From the NCBI RefSeq assembly GCF_004217495.1, contig NZ_SHLC01000001.1, positions 62,001-126,000 of the forward strand: a stretch of DNA of 64,000 nt, written 5' to 3'. Origin of the DNA: Microterricola gilva (GTDB lineage: Bacteria > Actinomycetota > Actinomycetes > Actinomycetales > Microbacteriaceae). Below, in pieces: positions 55,642 to 64,000 of the stretch. Under the pieces are notes generated by a model that worked only from the letters and a program-made list of their open reading frames with translations, did no database searches and was not told where the DNA came from. The stretch's first letter is position 1; each line of letters starts with the position of its first letter. The translations under genes were made by a program, and so were the position numbers.

Positions 55642-55700
55642 CAGGAGCAGAGCTCCGGCGAGGCCGTAGGGGGCTCGCCGCCGCTCTGCTCCTGTTTTTT
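55642..55700 (+). terminator. Rho-independent terminator of the peptide-importer operon
   Basis: CAGGAGCAGAGC (55642-55653) pairs perfectly with GCTCTGCTCCTG (55683-55694), and six T residues follow directly. The long loop can form a smaller CGGCGAG-type helix. It is the clearest canonical terminator in the window. Confidence 0.93.
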
Positions 55701-55726
55701 GCGCCTGGCCCACGCCCAGCGCGAGT

Positions 55727-55783
55727 CGAACTCGTAGAAACGGTCCCCTTCTGTGACAGAGGGGGACCGTTTCTACGAGTTCG
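55727..55783. repeat. Perfect 22-bp inverted repeat of the CGAACTCG family
   Basis: The arms at 55727-55748 and 55762-55783 pair without mismatch and begin CGAACTCGTAGAAACGG. The loop contains TCTGT/ACAGA, which extends the hairpin. It lies between the convergent DppF and NagD-like genes, beside the intrinsic terminator. Confidence 0.92.
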
Positions 55784-55801
55784 GCGAAGCTGGGCCGAGG
55801 C

Positions 55802-56599
55802 CTAGAGCTCGGTCTCCAGAGGCTCCGGGTGCACCAGCTCGTGCACGCCGGCGAGGACCTCGTCCGGGCGGAACGGGTAGCGGTTGATCTCCGCGTCGTC
55901 GCTGATGCCGGTGAGCACGAGGATCGTGTGCAGTCCAGCCTCGATGCCGGCGACGATGTCGGTGTCCATGCGGTCACCGATCATCGCGGTGTTCTCCGAG
56001 TGGGCGCCGATCTTGTTCATCGCGGAGCGGAACATCATCGGGTTCGGCTTGCCGACGATGTAGGGCTCCATGCCGGTCGCCTTGGTGATGAGGGCCGCGA
56101 TGGCGCCCGTTGCGGGCATCGGGCCGTCGGAGCTGGGGCCGGTGGCATCCGGGTTCGTGGCGATGAAGCGGGCTCCGGCGCCGATCAGGCGGATCGCCTT
56201 GGTGATCGCCTCGAAGGAGTAGTTGCGCGTCTCGCCGACGACGACGTAGTCGGGGTTCGTCTCGGTCATGATGAAGCCGGCCTCGTGCAGGGCCGTCGTG
56301 ATGCCGGCCTCGCCGATGACGAAGGCGCTGCCGCCGGGGATCTGAGACTTGAGGAAGGCCGCAGTGGCCAGGGCGCTGGTCCAGATGGCGTCCTCCGGCA
56401 CGATGAGGCCGGAGGCGCGCAGGCGCGCGCTCAGGTCACGCGGCGTGAAGATGGAGTTGTTGGTGAGAACCAGGTAGGGGTTGCCCTGGGTGCGCCACTG
56501 CTCAAGTAGTTCGGCCGCTCCGGGCAGTGGGTGGTTCTCGTGCACCAGCACGCCATCCATATCGGTGAGCCAGCATTCGATTTCGTCGCGACGTGCCAT
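55802..56599 (-). CDS. NagD-type HAD phosphatase
   Basis: A 265-residue HAD-IIA hydrolase. The nucleophile motif is [58 protein letters not shown] (motif III Lys) and [20 protein letters not shown] (motif IV acids) complete the site. It should remove phosphate from nucleotides or sugar phosphates; family members have broad specificity. ATG 56599 has AAAGG upstream. It is a single gene convergent with the importer operon. Confidence 0.9.
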   Translation of the reverse strand: MARRDEIECWLTDMDGVLVHENHPLPGAAELLEQWRTQGNPYLVLTNNSIFTPRDLSARLRASGLIVPEDAIWTSALATAAFLKSQIPGGSAFVIGEAGITTALHEAGFIMTETNPDYVVVGETRNYSFEAITKAIRLIGAGARFIATNPDATGPSSDGPMPATGAIAALITKATGMEPYIVGKPNPMMFRSAMNKIGAHSENTAMIGDRMDTDIVAGIEAGLHTILVLTGISDDAEINRYPFRPDEVLAGVHELVHPEPLETEL

Positions 56600-56691
56600 G
56601 GACAACCTTTCTTCAGGCTCCAGCCTAGGGCGGTTGCGCTGCCTCCACGTGACCGCGCTGTTTCGCCCCTGTTACCGCGGGCCGGGCACCG

Positions 56692-57333
56692 CTACGCGCT
56701 GATCCAGATGCTGGCGAGCGCGTCGGCGCCGAGCGCGAGGGTGCGGCCGTCGGGCAGGAGCACGCCGGCATCCGCGAGCTCGAGCACCGTGTCGAGGCCG
56801 ATCGCGTTCTCAGTCAGCAGACGCAGCACGGCAGGGTCGCGGTCGCTGATGCGCACGACGGCGCCGCGGCTGCCTGGGGCGGCCACGGAGAGCAGAACCG
56901 CGTCAGGGTGCAGGAGTGTTCCGTCGGCAGCCGGGATGGGGTCGCCGTGCGGGTCGCGACGGGGGTGGCCGAGCCGCGCGTCGATGGCCTCGAGCAGGCG
57001 GTTGCTGAGCGCGTGCTCGAGCACCTCTGCCTCGTCGTGCACCGTGTCCCAGGTGTAGCCCATCTCGTTGACCAGCCAGGTCTCGATCAGGCGGTGCCTG
57101 CGCACCACCTCGAGCGCGCGTGCGGTGCCGAGCTCGTTGAGGCGAACGGCGCCGTACGGGACGTGGGTGACGAGCCCGAGCGCAGCCAGCTTCTTGACCA
57201 TCTCGGTGACCGAACTGGGCGCGATGCCGAGCTTGCCCGCCAGCGCTGATGGCGTGATCGGCTCCGGCTGCCACTCGGTGTGGGCGTAGATGGTCTTGAG
57301 GTAGTCCTCAACGGCGGGAGTCGTGGCTGGCAT
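56692..57333 (-). CDS. mntR: DtxR/MntR-type metal-dependent repressor
   Basis: A 213-residue repressor. The DtxR HTH reads AVEDYLKTIYAHTEWQPEPI, ALAGKLGIAPSSVTEMVKKL, LVTHVPYGAVRLNELG. The metal-binding and dimerisation region has ARALEVVRRHRLIETWLVNE, WDTVHDEAEVLEHALS and a C-terminal FeoA/SH3-like part. Its neighbour is mntH, so manganese (rather than iron) is the likely co-repressor. A TACTCT box lies 7 nt before the ATG, suggesting leaderless expression. A dispersed repeat sits between it and mntH. Confidence 0.88.
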   Translation of the reverse strand: MPATTPAVEDYLKTIYAHTEWQPEPITPSALAGKLGIAPSSVTEMVKKLAALGLVTHVPYGAVRLNELGTARALEVVRRHRLIETWLVNEMGYTWDTVHDEAEVLEHALSNRLLEAIDARLGHPRRDPHGDPIPAADGTLLHPDAVLLSVAAPGSRGAVVRISDRDPAVLRLLTENAIGLDTVLELADAGVLLPDGRTLALGADALASIWISA

Positions 57334-57355
57334 TTGATCAAGAGTAGCCCGCGAG

Positions 57356-57374
57356 GGTTTCGACAGGCTCAACC
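57356..57374. repeat. GGTTTCGACAGGCTCAACC element between mntH and mntR
   Basis: It matches the copy at 37430 exactly and shares the flanking GCGAGG with the copy at 37386. It lies between the mntH stop and the mntR start on the reverse strand. Confidence 0.87.
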
Positions 57375-57385
57375 CGCGGTCGGCA

Positions 57386-58711
57386 TCAGCCGCCGAACAG
57401 CAGCACCAGCAGTGTTACGTTCAGGGCGATGAGCAGGACGGATGCCGTCACGCCGGCCGCGGTCGTCATCCAGCGGTTGCGGTACTCGCCGAGCACGCCG
57501 GCCTTCGCCGTCAGCCAGACCAGCGGCACGAGCGCGAACGGGATGCCAAACGAGAGCACGACCTGGCTGAGCACGAGCGCCTGCGTCGGGTCGAAACCGC
57601 TGCCCAGGATGAGCAGCGCCGGAATCAGCGTGACGAGGCGCCGTGCCAGCAGCGGCACTTCGATGTGCAGCAACCCGTGCATGATCTCGGCGCCGGCGTA
57701 GGCGCCGACCGAGGTGGAGGCGAGGCCGGAGGCGAGCAGTCCGACGGCGAAGAGTGTCGCGACGACCATGCCCATGGAGTCCTCGAGTGCCGCGTATGCG
57801 CCCTCGAGGCTGTCCGTGCCCTCGACGCCCTGCAGGTTCGCGGCGGCGAGCAGCAGGATGCAGAGGTTCACGCTGCCGGCGATGAGCATCGCGATCGAGA
57901 CGTCCCAGCGGGTCGCCGTGAGCAGCCGTTTCGTGGTGAGCCCGGACGCGCGCACCTCGAAGCGATCGCGGGCGAGGGCCGAGTGGGCGTAGATGGCGTG
58001 CGGCATGATCGTGGCGCCGAGGATCGACGCGGCGAGCAGCACGGAGTCGGTGCCCTCGAAGCGCGGCACCATGCCGGCCAGCACGCTGCCGGCCTCTGGC
58101 GGACTGATGAACACGCCGGCGCTGAACCCGATGGCGATGATCGCGAGCAGGCCGATGATGACGCGCTCGAAGACGCGTGGCCCGCGCCGTGTCTGCACCG
58201 CGAGCATCACCATCGACACCGTGCCGGTGATGACGCCGCCCCAGATCAGCGGCAGGTTGAACAGCAGGTTCAGTGCGACAGCGCCGCCGATGATCTCGGC
58301 CAGATCGGTCGCCATCGCGACGAGCTCTGCCTGCAGCCAGTAGGCGCGGCGGGCGTGGCGGTTGCGGATGCCGCTGCCGAGCAGCTGCGGCAGGCTCTTG
58401 CCCGTGACGATGCCGAGCTTGGCCGAGAGGTACTGGATCAGCCAGGCCATCACGTTGCCGGCGATGACCACCCACACCAACAGGTAGCCGTACTTGGCGC
58501 CGGCGGTCATGTTGCTGGCGACGTTGCCTGGATCGAGGTAGGCGACGCCGGCGACGAGGGCCGGCCCGAGCAGCCACAGAATGCGGTGCTTCTGGATGCT
58601 CGGCCCGGCGGATGACGCGGTGGCCGCAGCCGCGGCCGGCGAGTCCCGGAGGGCCGATGGTGCCGGCGGCGCCGCTGCGCGCGACTGCTCGTCGTTGAGA
58701 TTTTGAGGCAT
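57386..58711 (-). CDS. mntH: Nramp-type divalent metal (Mn2+) transporter
   Basis: A 441-residue carrier with about 11 helices. The metal-binding motifs of Nramp are both present: DPGNVASN in helix 1 (after VAGVAYL) and the helix 6 ATIMPHAIYAHSAL. The first ~40 residues are Ala/Pro-rich. The start ATG 58711 lies within a DtxR-type palindrome, and TACCTT sits 6 nt before it, so the mRNA appears leaderless and the operator covers the start codon. It imports manganese (and possibly iron) with protons, repressed by MntR. Confidence 0.93.
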   Translation of the reverse strand: MPQNLNDEQSRAAAPPAPSALRDSPAAAAATASSAGPSIQKHRILWLLGPALVAGVAYLDPGNVASNMTAGAKYGYLLVWVVIAGNVMAWLIQYLSAKLGIVTGKSLPQLLGSGIRNRHARRAYWLQAELVAMATDLAEIIGGAVALNLLFNLPLIWGGVITGTVSMVMLAVQTRRGPRVFERVIIGLLAIIAIGFSAGVFISPPEAGSVLAGMVPRFEGTDSVLLAASILGATIMPHAIYAHSALARDRFEVRASGLTTKRLLTATRWDVSIAMLIAGSVNLCILLLAAANLQGVEGTDSLEGAYAALEDSMGMVVATLFAVGLLASGLASTSVGAYAGAEIMHGLLHIEVPLLARRLVTLIPALLILGSGFDPTQALVLSQVVLSFGIPFALVPLVWLTAKAGVLGEYRNRWMTTAAGVTASVLLIALNVTLLVLLFGG

Positions 58712-58745
58712 GCCTAAAAGGTAGCAAAATTTAGGCGTGCCTAAA
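58702..58745. promoter_or_regulatory. Two DtxR/MntR-type operators in the mntH promoter
   Basis: TTTGAGGCATGCCTAAAA (58702-58719) and TTTAGGCGTGCCTAAA (58730-58745) are palindromes with the TTTAGGC/GCCTAAA core of DtxR-family boxes. The first covers the mntH start codon, and the mntH -10 TACCTT lies at 58718-58723 between the two centres. Confidence 0.88.
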
Positions 58746-58784
58746 ACCCCGGATCGCCCCCATCGCCGCGGGTACCCTTGGGGA

Positions 58785-59471
58785 GTGGATGAGCAGACGC
58801 AGGGAACGGCGACCGAGGCAGGAACGGCGGCCGTCGCGACCCCGACCGTCGAACTGAGCACCTGGGGCGTCGGGCCATGGCCGGGTGGCCGCGAGGAGTG
58901 GCCGGACGAGGATCACTACGATCCGGAGCTGCTCCAGCACGGTGACACCCGCAACGTGATCGACCGCTACCGCTACTGGCGTATGGAGGCCATCGTCGCC
59001 GACCTCGACGAGCACCGGCATCCGTTCCACGTCGCGATCGAGAACTGGCAGCACGACATGAACATCGGCTCGATCGTGCGCAGCGCCAACGCGTTCGCGG
59101 CCGACACCGTGCACATCGTCGGACGTCGCCGCTGGAACAAGCGCGGTGCGATGGTGACCGACCGCTACCAGCACGTGCTGCACCACGCCACGGTCGAGGA
59201 GCTCGTCGAGTGGGCACGCGCGGAAGGGCTGCCGATCATCGCGATCGACAACGTTCCCGGGTGCGTGAAGATCGAGACCTTCACCTGGCCGGAACGCTGC
59301 CTCATGCTGTTCGGGCAGGAGGGCCCCGGACTCTCTCCGGAGGCGATCGCCGCGGCGGACGCCGTGGTCGAGATCACGCAGTTCGGCTCGACCCGCTCGA
59401 TCAACGCGAGCGCTGCGGCCGCCGTCACGATGCACAGCTGGGTGATGCAGCACGTGACGTTCACGTCCTGA
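58785..59471 (+). CDS. SpoU/TrmH-family RNA 2'-O-methyltransferase
   Basis: A 228-residue SPOUT methyltransferase. Motif 1 is NWQHDMNIGSIVRSANAFAA, and the C-terminal motifs 2-3 are ERCLMLFGQEGPGLSPEAIA and ITQFGSTRSINASAAAAV, forming the SAM-binding trefoil knot. The N-terminal ~70 residues (STWGVGPWPGGREEWPDEDH) are a lineage-specific extension. The target (tRNA or rRNA) is unknown. TACCCT lies exactly 6 nt before the GTG start, indicating a leaderless mRNA. It diverges from mntH, so the MntR sites might affect it too. Confidence 0.88.
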   Translation: MDEQTQGTATEAGTAAVATPTVELSTWGVGPWPGGREEWPDEDHYDPELLQHGDTRNVIDRYRYWRMEAIVADLDEHRHPFHVAIENWQHDMNIGSIVRSANAFAADTVHIVGRRRWNKRGAMVTDRYQHVLHHATVEELVEWARAEGLPIIAIDNVPGCVKIETFTWPERCLMLFGQEGPGLSPEAIAAADAVVEITQFGSTRSINASAAAAVTMHSWVMQHVTFTS

Positions 59472-59691
59472 CCCCAAATCTGTCCCCCGCACGGGGCTGG
59501 GGAGGGTGATTCACAGGGTGAAATCGTGTCCTCCTTTATGAGGACACCGTGCTCAGGGGCGCTCGGGCTGCCAGTCTCGAGATGCAGCCCGAATTGCACA
59601 CCCTACTTTCCCTGACGCGTCAGAGTCGCTGGTCGATCCTGCGCGCGCTCGCGGGCTGCGTACCCGATTCGCACCCACTGGGGGATTCCCG
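59472..59691. other. Gap with a small hairpin before the surface-protein gene
   Basis: No gene is supported in these 220 bases. GTGTCCTC and GAGGACAC (59527-59548) form a perfect 8-bp hairpin with a CTTTAT loop, which could belong to the 5' leader of the next gene or end the methyltransferase transcript. Confidence 0.5.
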
Positions 59692-62600
59692 ATGTCCACA
59701 CCCACTGCACGTTCCAGCGCGCCCGCACACCGGGCACCGCGCCGCCGGCGGGCAAGCCTGCCGTCCTTCGCGGCGGCAATGCTGTCGATTGTGGCGCTCG
59801 TCGCCGGAGCCCTCGTCATCACCCCGGCGACCGTCGCCGCCGAGTTGGACGGCACGATCACCGTCGCCAAGTCGGTGCAGGGTGAGACCGGTGTGCCTGA
59901 GTACCTTCCAGGCACGACGTTCAGCTACGAACTGAAGGTCTCGTGCTCGACGACCCAGAGCGACGTGTGCCAAGAGGCCACGATCACGGATGCCGTTCCC
60001 GCCCCGTTCGTGGTGAAGAGCGTGTCACTCCCCGGGACGCCGCAGAGCCACTTCGTGAACCACACATCGGGCAATGATGTGGCGATCGAGTTCGTGCAGC
60101 AGAGCCAGGACGGCGACATCGGGCTCGTCTCCGGCGCATCCGACCTCCTCATCCTGGTCGAGGTCGAGATCCCGAGCGACGTCACCGCCGACTTCGCCGG
60201 GCTCATCTCGAACACCGCGAAGGCCACCGCGCTCAACGCGCCAGACCACCAGAGCTCAGCAGACGTCCGGCTGCGCGTCGACGCGAATCTCGCCGTCGCA
60301 GCCACGAAGTCCGCGAAGCCGAGCGACACCATGCCGGCCGCGCCCGGACTGCCCGTCGAGTTCGCCATCGGCGCCTCGAACACCTCCAACCACGCCGTCG
60401 ACAGCCTCACCCTCACCGACCCGGGCGCGGGTTCGAGCAACCTCGAGTACCTCGACTTCGCCGGAATCGGTGCGATCACCGCACCGACGGGCGCTGACAC
60501 CGTCCTGATCGAGTGGCTGGATGCCGGCGGCACCTGGACCGCCATCGGGTCCGCGGGACCGATCCCGGCCGACACTTCGACCCTGTTCGACGGCATCGAC
60601 CTCGACACCGTGAAGGGCACGCGATTCACCTTCACCAACTCGGCGGGGAAGCTCCCGATCACCCCGGCCGACGGGGCCGCGGCCATCGTGCTCGACTATG
60701 TGACGAACGACACCGTGAAGACCCTGCCGGCCAACACGCCGCTCACCGTCACCAACGTCGTCGAGGGAACCGTGACGAACGAGGGCGACACCGCCACCGA
60801 ACCTGCCGGCGCGAACGTCAGCGTCCTGAACACGCCGCCGTCCGTCACCGTCGCCAAGGACTTCGGCGTCACAGCGATCATGCCTGGCGACTCCACCACC
60901 GCGACCCTCCGCGCCGACAGCACCGGCAAGCCCGTCACCAGCATGGTGATCACCGAGCCGGGACCGGGCGGTCTCACCCTGGCCGACCAGGGCCTCAGCT
61001 TCGACGGCTTCGTCGCAGAGGACATCGAGTGGCCGGCCGGAGCCGACAGCGTCGAGATCACCTACCTCTACGCCGACGGCAGCCAGAGCGCCCCGCTGGC
61101 CGGAACCGACCGTGACGCCATCCCCTCCGCCCCGAGCGGAAGCACCGTCGTTGGATTCACGGTGACCTTCACCGGCACCATCGAGCAGGGCGAGTACGCC
61201 GTGCTGCCATTCGGCGTCACGGCTCAGCCGATCAGCGGCCTCGTCGATGTCACGTCGACGAACACCGTCGACGCGACGGTGACAGACTCCGACGGCCAGA
61301 GCGCGAACGCCACAGCGGCCGACGACCTGACCCGCCAGGCCAAGCGCGTCAACACCACGGTCTCCAAGAACATCATCAAGGGAGAGCTCTGGGCCGCGCC
61401 CGGTTCCTCGACGCTCGTCTCGCTGCCGGCATCCGTCACTCCCAACGACGGCACCGCGAACGGCTCGACCATCGGGGCGCAGTCCCTCATCGTGAGCGAC
61501 CCGTCGAACCCGATGTCGGCGCCGAGCCAGTTCTGGAACACCTTCGACCTGCAGGAGATCACCTCGGTCGACGTCCCGGCCAGCGCGACAATGACCCCCG
61601 AGTACTGGGACGGCACGGCGTGGCAGCCGCTGCCCGGCGTCAGCCCGCTGCCCGTTCCAGCCGGCACCGCCGACTGGAGCTACACCCCCAGCGCCGCGCT
61701 GAAGGAGCAGCTGCAGGGAATCCGCTTCGTGTTCGAGCCCGCCGTCGCCGGCGAGCTGCTCGAGCCCGGCTTCAACGTGCTGCCGTACTTCAAGGTGCAG
61801 CTGCGCGACGGACTGCGTGACGGAACCGGCACGACCCACGACGCGACCGATCCCGTGACGATCCCGAACGAGGCCAGGAGCACGGTCGCGAACGAGAACG
61901 CCGTTGTTCCCGAGGTGACGGACGTTGCCGACGACGGCATCGTGCTCAAGCCGCTGCGCCCTGGCACCGACCCCGACCTCGTCGACAAGACGTGGATCCC
62001 GGAAGAGCTGATCGCGCAGTCCGACGACTCCTCCTGGGCCCGCCTGAGCTGGGGAACCCAGGACCTGCCGCTCGACACCGTCACCATCGCCGACCCGGCC
62101 AGCGTCGGCGAGCTCGACACCGTCGCGACCTCCGTCTACGACGCCTTCAACGTGACGCGCATCGCGCCGATGACCGATGAGTGGATGGCGTTCGACCAGC
62201 TCGTCGTCGAGCGCTACAGCGACGCCGCGAACGACTGGGTGCCGCTCAACATCTGCACCACCGCGGCACCGTGCGTCGGCACCTTCCCCGGATACAGCTT
62301 CACCGATGCTGAGCAGCTCGACACGATCGGGGTGCGCTTCACCTTCGCGGAGCGCGCCGACCGGGCGGATGTCATCACGGACCCGATCACGGATCCGGCC
62401 GCCGGCTCCGGCGTCGCGGCATCCGGCAAGAGCCGCCTGATCGACCTCGAGATGCAGCTGCGCACCGAGCTGCGCTCCGATGCGAGCATCCCCGTGCTCG
62501 GCACCGAGCACGACTACCGCTACAACTCGGGTGAGAAGGGCATCGTCACGAACACCGTCAACGCAACGGGCGTGCGCGGTTCCGACACGTACAGCACCGA

Positions 62601-64000
62601 CGACGCCGACCTGATCACCATCCTCGACCGCCCGCTGAACGTCGGCCTGACCAAGCGCTTCGTCGACTACGACGAGAACATCGACGACCTCGCTCTCCAG
62701 CCGGACGTCGGCTCCGTCGGCCTGCCCCAGGCCGGAACGGCGCAGAGCAAGTTCCCCCTCGTCACGGCGCTGCTCACGGCCGACAACGCGACGGAGAGCA
62801 AGGTCAACGCGCTGAAGATCTCCGACCCCGACCCGACCGTCGGCGTGCAGGAGACCTTCTACGAGGACTTCAACCTCTACCGCATCGCCTCGATCACCCA
62901 GCCGACCGGCACCGCATCGACGACCATCACGCTCAAGCGCGCCGGCCTGCCGGACGAGGTCATCACCTCGCTCGTCCTGGCGTACGCGCAGACGCCGACC
63001 GCGCTGTCGACCGTCACCGGGATCGTCGTCAAGCACGATGGCCGTATCGCGTCCAAGGCAACGTCGACCCTGCGCCTCGAGTACCAGCTGCGCGAGGTGT
63101 CGCGCTCGGGTGACCCGGTGACGACGACAGCCGTTCCCCTGGTCAACACGGCCATCGCGGAGCTGGAGAGCCCGGCCGCGACGCCTGGCACCCCGCCGAC
63201 CGCGATCGCCAGCGACGACATGAACGTCGTCACCCCCGACTTCGGCCTGGCCGTCGGCAAGACGATCAACCCCGCGACGCGCAGTGAGGTCAGCCCGCAG
63301 ACCGGCTACAGCGTCGCGCTGACCGGCAAGCCGTCCGGAACGGTGCGCACGACGCACATCCAACTGGATGACGCGACGCCGACCTTCTGGAACGCCTACG
63401 ACTTCGCGGGCTTCTCTGCCATCACCCTGATGCGCCCGGTTGAGCAGCTGCGGGTCTCCGTGCTCCTCGACACCGACTTCGCCCTCGCCGGCGACGGCAC
63501 GCTCGAGGTGAGCTGTGCTGGAGACAGCACGCTCGACGCCTGCTGGACGAGCGGATCCTGGGTCACGCCGACCGGCGGCAGCCGGACCGTCACGGGCGGC
63601 CAGCTGACCAACAGCTTCGGCGCCGCGTTCTCCAATGCCGATGTGCGCGGCGTGCGCTTCGAGTACCGGCGCGCCGACGACGCGAACTGGGAGCGCCCGA
63701 GCAACCCGACGGTCTCCGCCGGCTACGCCGTGTCCCGCCGCACGACCCTCCTGGTCGGTGCCGACGGCGGCGCGACGACGCTGATCCCGACGACGCGGCC
63801 CGGCGTCGCGCCCGCACCGGGCGAGACCCAGAACGGTCACACCAGCAACCTGCTCTCCGCGGTCGCGACCGGCGCGTGGAACAACAGCGGGAACAACATC
63901 TGGACCGCAGAGGCCAGTGCTCCGGCCGAGACCGTGCTGACCCACCTGGTCAACAGCATCTCCGTCACCAAGGTGCACGGCAGGGAAGACAAGGCGAACC
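59692..64000 (+). CDS. Giant secreted repeat protein (adhesin-like), 3' end outside the window
   Basis: The frame is open from ATG 59692 to the window edge, about 1436 codons. A basic N-terminus (RAPRRRRASLPSF), a hydrophobic core (AMLSIVALVAGALVI) and a probable cut after TPATVAA (residue ~50) form a signal peptide. The mature part repeats a unit opening with a 'TVAKS/TVAKDFG/TTVSKN/GLTKRF/AVGKTI/SVTKVH' strand near residues 57, 200, 386, 555, 984, 1187 and 1423. Many units contain 'L.I.DP.P' and a later 'F..I..I' segment. Such DUF11-like beta-sandwich chains are usual in wall-anchored adhesins. Whether there is an LPXTG anchor cannot be seen. Confidence 0.82.
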   Translation, partial: MSTPTARSSAPAHRAPRRRRASLPSFAAAMLSIVALVAGALVITPATVAAELDGTITVAKSVQGETGVPEYLPGTTFSYELKVSCSTTQSDVCQEATITDAVPAPFVVKSVSLPGTPQSHFVNHTSGNDVAIEFVQQSQDGDIGLVSGASDLLILVEVEIPSDVTADFAGLISNTAKATALNAPDHQSSADVRLRVDANLAVAATKSAKPSDTMPAAPGLPVEFAIGASNTSNHAVDSLTLTDPGAGSSNLEYLDFAGIGAITAPTGADTVLIEWLDAGGTWTAIGSAGPIPADTSTLFDGIDLDTVKGTRFTFTNSAGKLPITPADGAAAIVLDYVTNDTVKTLPANTPLTVTNVVEGTVTNEGDTATEPAGANVSVLNTPPSVTVAKDFGVTAIMPGDSTTATLRADSTGKPVTSMVITEPGPGGLTLADQGLSFDGFVAEDIEWPAGADSVEITYLYADGSQSAPLAGTDRDAIPSAPSGSTVVGFTVTFTGTIEQGEYAVLPFGVTAQPISGLVDVTSTNTVDATVTDSDGQSANATAADDLTRQAKRVNTTVSKNIIKGELWAAPGSSTLVSLPASVTPNDGTANGSTIGAQSLIVSDPSNPMSAPSQFWNTFDLQEITSVDVPASATMTPEYWDGTAWQPLPGVSPLPVPAGTADWSYTPSAALKEQLQGIRFVFEPAVAGELLEPGFNVLPYFKVQLRDGLRDGTGTTHDATDPVTIPNEARSTVANENAVVPEVTDVADDGIVLKPLRPGTDPDLVDKTWIPEELIAQSDDSSWARLSWGTQDLPLDTVTIADPASVGELDTVATSVYDAFNVTRIAPMTDEWMAFDQLVVERYSDAANDWVPLNICTTAAPCVGTFPGYSFTDAEQLDTIGVRFTFAERADRADVITDPITDPAAGSGVAASGKSRLIDLEMQLRTELRSDASIPVLGTEHDYRYNSGEKGIVTNTVNATGVRGSDTYSTDDADLITILDRPLNVGLTKRFVDYDENIDDLALQPDVGSVGLPQAGTAQSKFPLVTALLTADNATESKVNALKISDPDPTVGVQETFYEDFNLYRIASITQPTGTASTTITLKRAGLPDEVITSLVLAYAQTPTALSTVTGIVVKHDGRIASKATSTLRLEYQLREVSRSGDPVTTTAVPLVNTAIAELESPAATPGTPPTAIASDDMNVVTPDFGLAVGKTINPATRSEVSPQTGYSVALTGKPSGTVRTTHIQLDDATPTFWNAYDFAGFSAITLMRPVEQLRVSVLLDTDFALAGDGTLEVSCAGDSTLDACWTSGSWVTPTGGSRTVTGGQLTNSFGAAFSNADVRGVRFEYRRADDANWERPSNPTVSAGYAVSRRTTLLVGADGGATTLIPTTRPGVAPAPGETQNGHTSNLLSAVATGAWNNSGNNIWTAEASAPAETVLTHLVNSISVTKVHGREDKAN

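Noticed and set aside
60256-63978. A 1240-codon open frame on the reverse strand
   Set aside because: It lies entirely antisense to the secreted repeat protein, which has a signal peptide and domain repeats. The reverse peptide is rich in Arg, Gly and Val with no domain, as expected from GC-rich codon positions.

Overview
The window is high-GC DNA from an actinobacterium, most likely a member of the Microbacteriaceae. This rests on GC-rich third codon positions, coenzyme F420 genes, GTG/TTG starts, many promoters whose -10 box sits 6-7 nt before the start codon (leaderless mRNA), and abundant GGATGCC/GGCATCC words. There are about 55 protein genes and no rRNA, tRNA, IS element, prophage or CRISPR array. 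Every start and name here was judged from sequence alone.

Layout. 1-2.9 kb: an acetyltransferase fragment, a MerR regulator divergent from an MFS exporter, and exonuclease III. 2.9-6.1 kb: a forward F420 group (an LLM-class F420 oxidoreductase, cofE, and F420-dependent glucose-6-phosphate dehydrogenase fgd). 6.2-12 kb: a LolA-like exported protein with an ABC exporter pair, then a large ATPase-LuxR regulator. 12-16.3 kb, reverse strand: a tightly overlapping siderophore/B12-type ABC importer (binding protein, permease, ATPase) coupled to cofD, preceded by a structured leader. This matches the proposed F420-0 importer cassette.

16.6-28.9 kb is the centrepiece, a pyrimidine (uracil/thymine or hydantoin) reductive-catabolism cluster. 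A MocR-type regulator diverges from beta-ureidopropionase, dihydropyrimidinase, an LLM flavin/F420 oxidoreductase, a four-part NMT1/Tau-type ABC importer, a class III omega-aminotransferase and (methyl)malonate-semialdehyde dehydrogenase. Every step from dihydrouracil to acetyl-CoA is present. The usual NADPH dihydropyrimidine dehydrogenase is absent and the LLM protein occupies its place, which suggests F420H2-linked uracil reduction.

29-43.8 kb is mixed housekeeping and accessory content: a sulfatase, a membrane protein-XRE-oxidoreductase operon with two matching operators, a small efflux protein, a DesK/DesR-like two-component pair, two acetyltransferases, dGTPase, enoyl-CoA hydratase, a LysR regulator with a small membrane ORF, and peptidase E coupled to a Dcu-type C4-dicarboxylate carrier. 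43.8-49.5 kb: pyrE overlapping a Pro/Ala-rich septum-formation-like protein, ribokinase, a formylglycine-enzyme-like protein without the catalytic cysteines, and an internally duplicated small-domain protein. 49.5-59.5 kb: an Lrp regulator divergent from a complete oligopeptide ABC operon, a NagD-like phosphatase, mntR and mntH with DtxR-type operators, and a SpoU/TrmH methyltransferase. From 59.7 kb to the end: the first ~1436 codons of a giant secreted repeat protein.

Gene 3' ends are decorated with long, often perfect inverted repeats. Several fall into families (CGAACTCG arms; AAGGAC arms; GGTTTCGACAGGCTCAACC units), and some have entered coding sequence.
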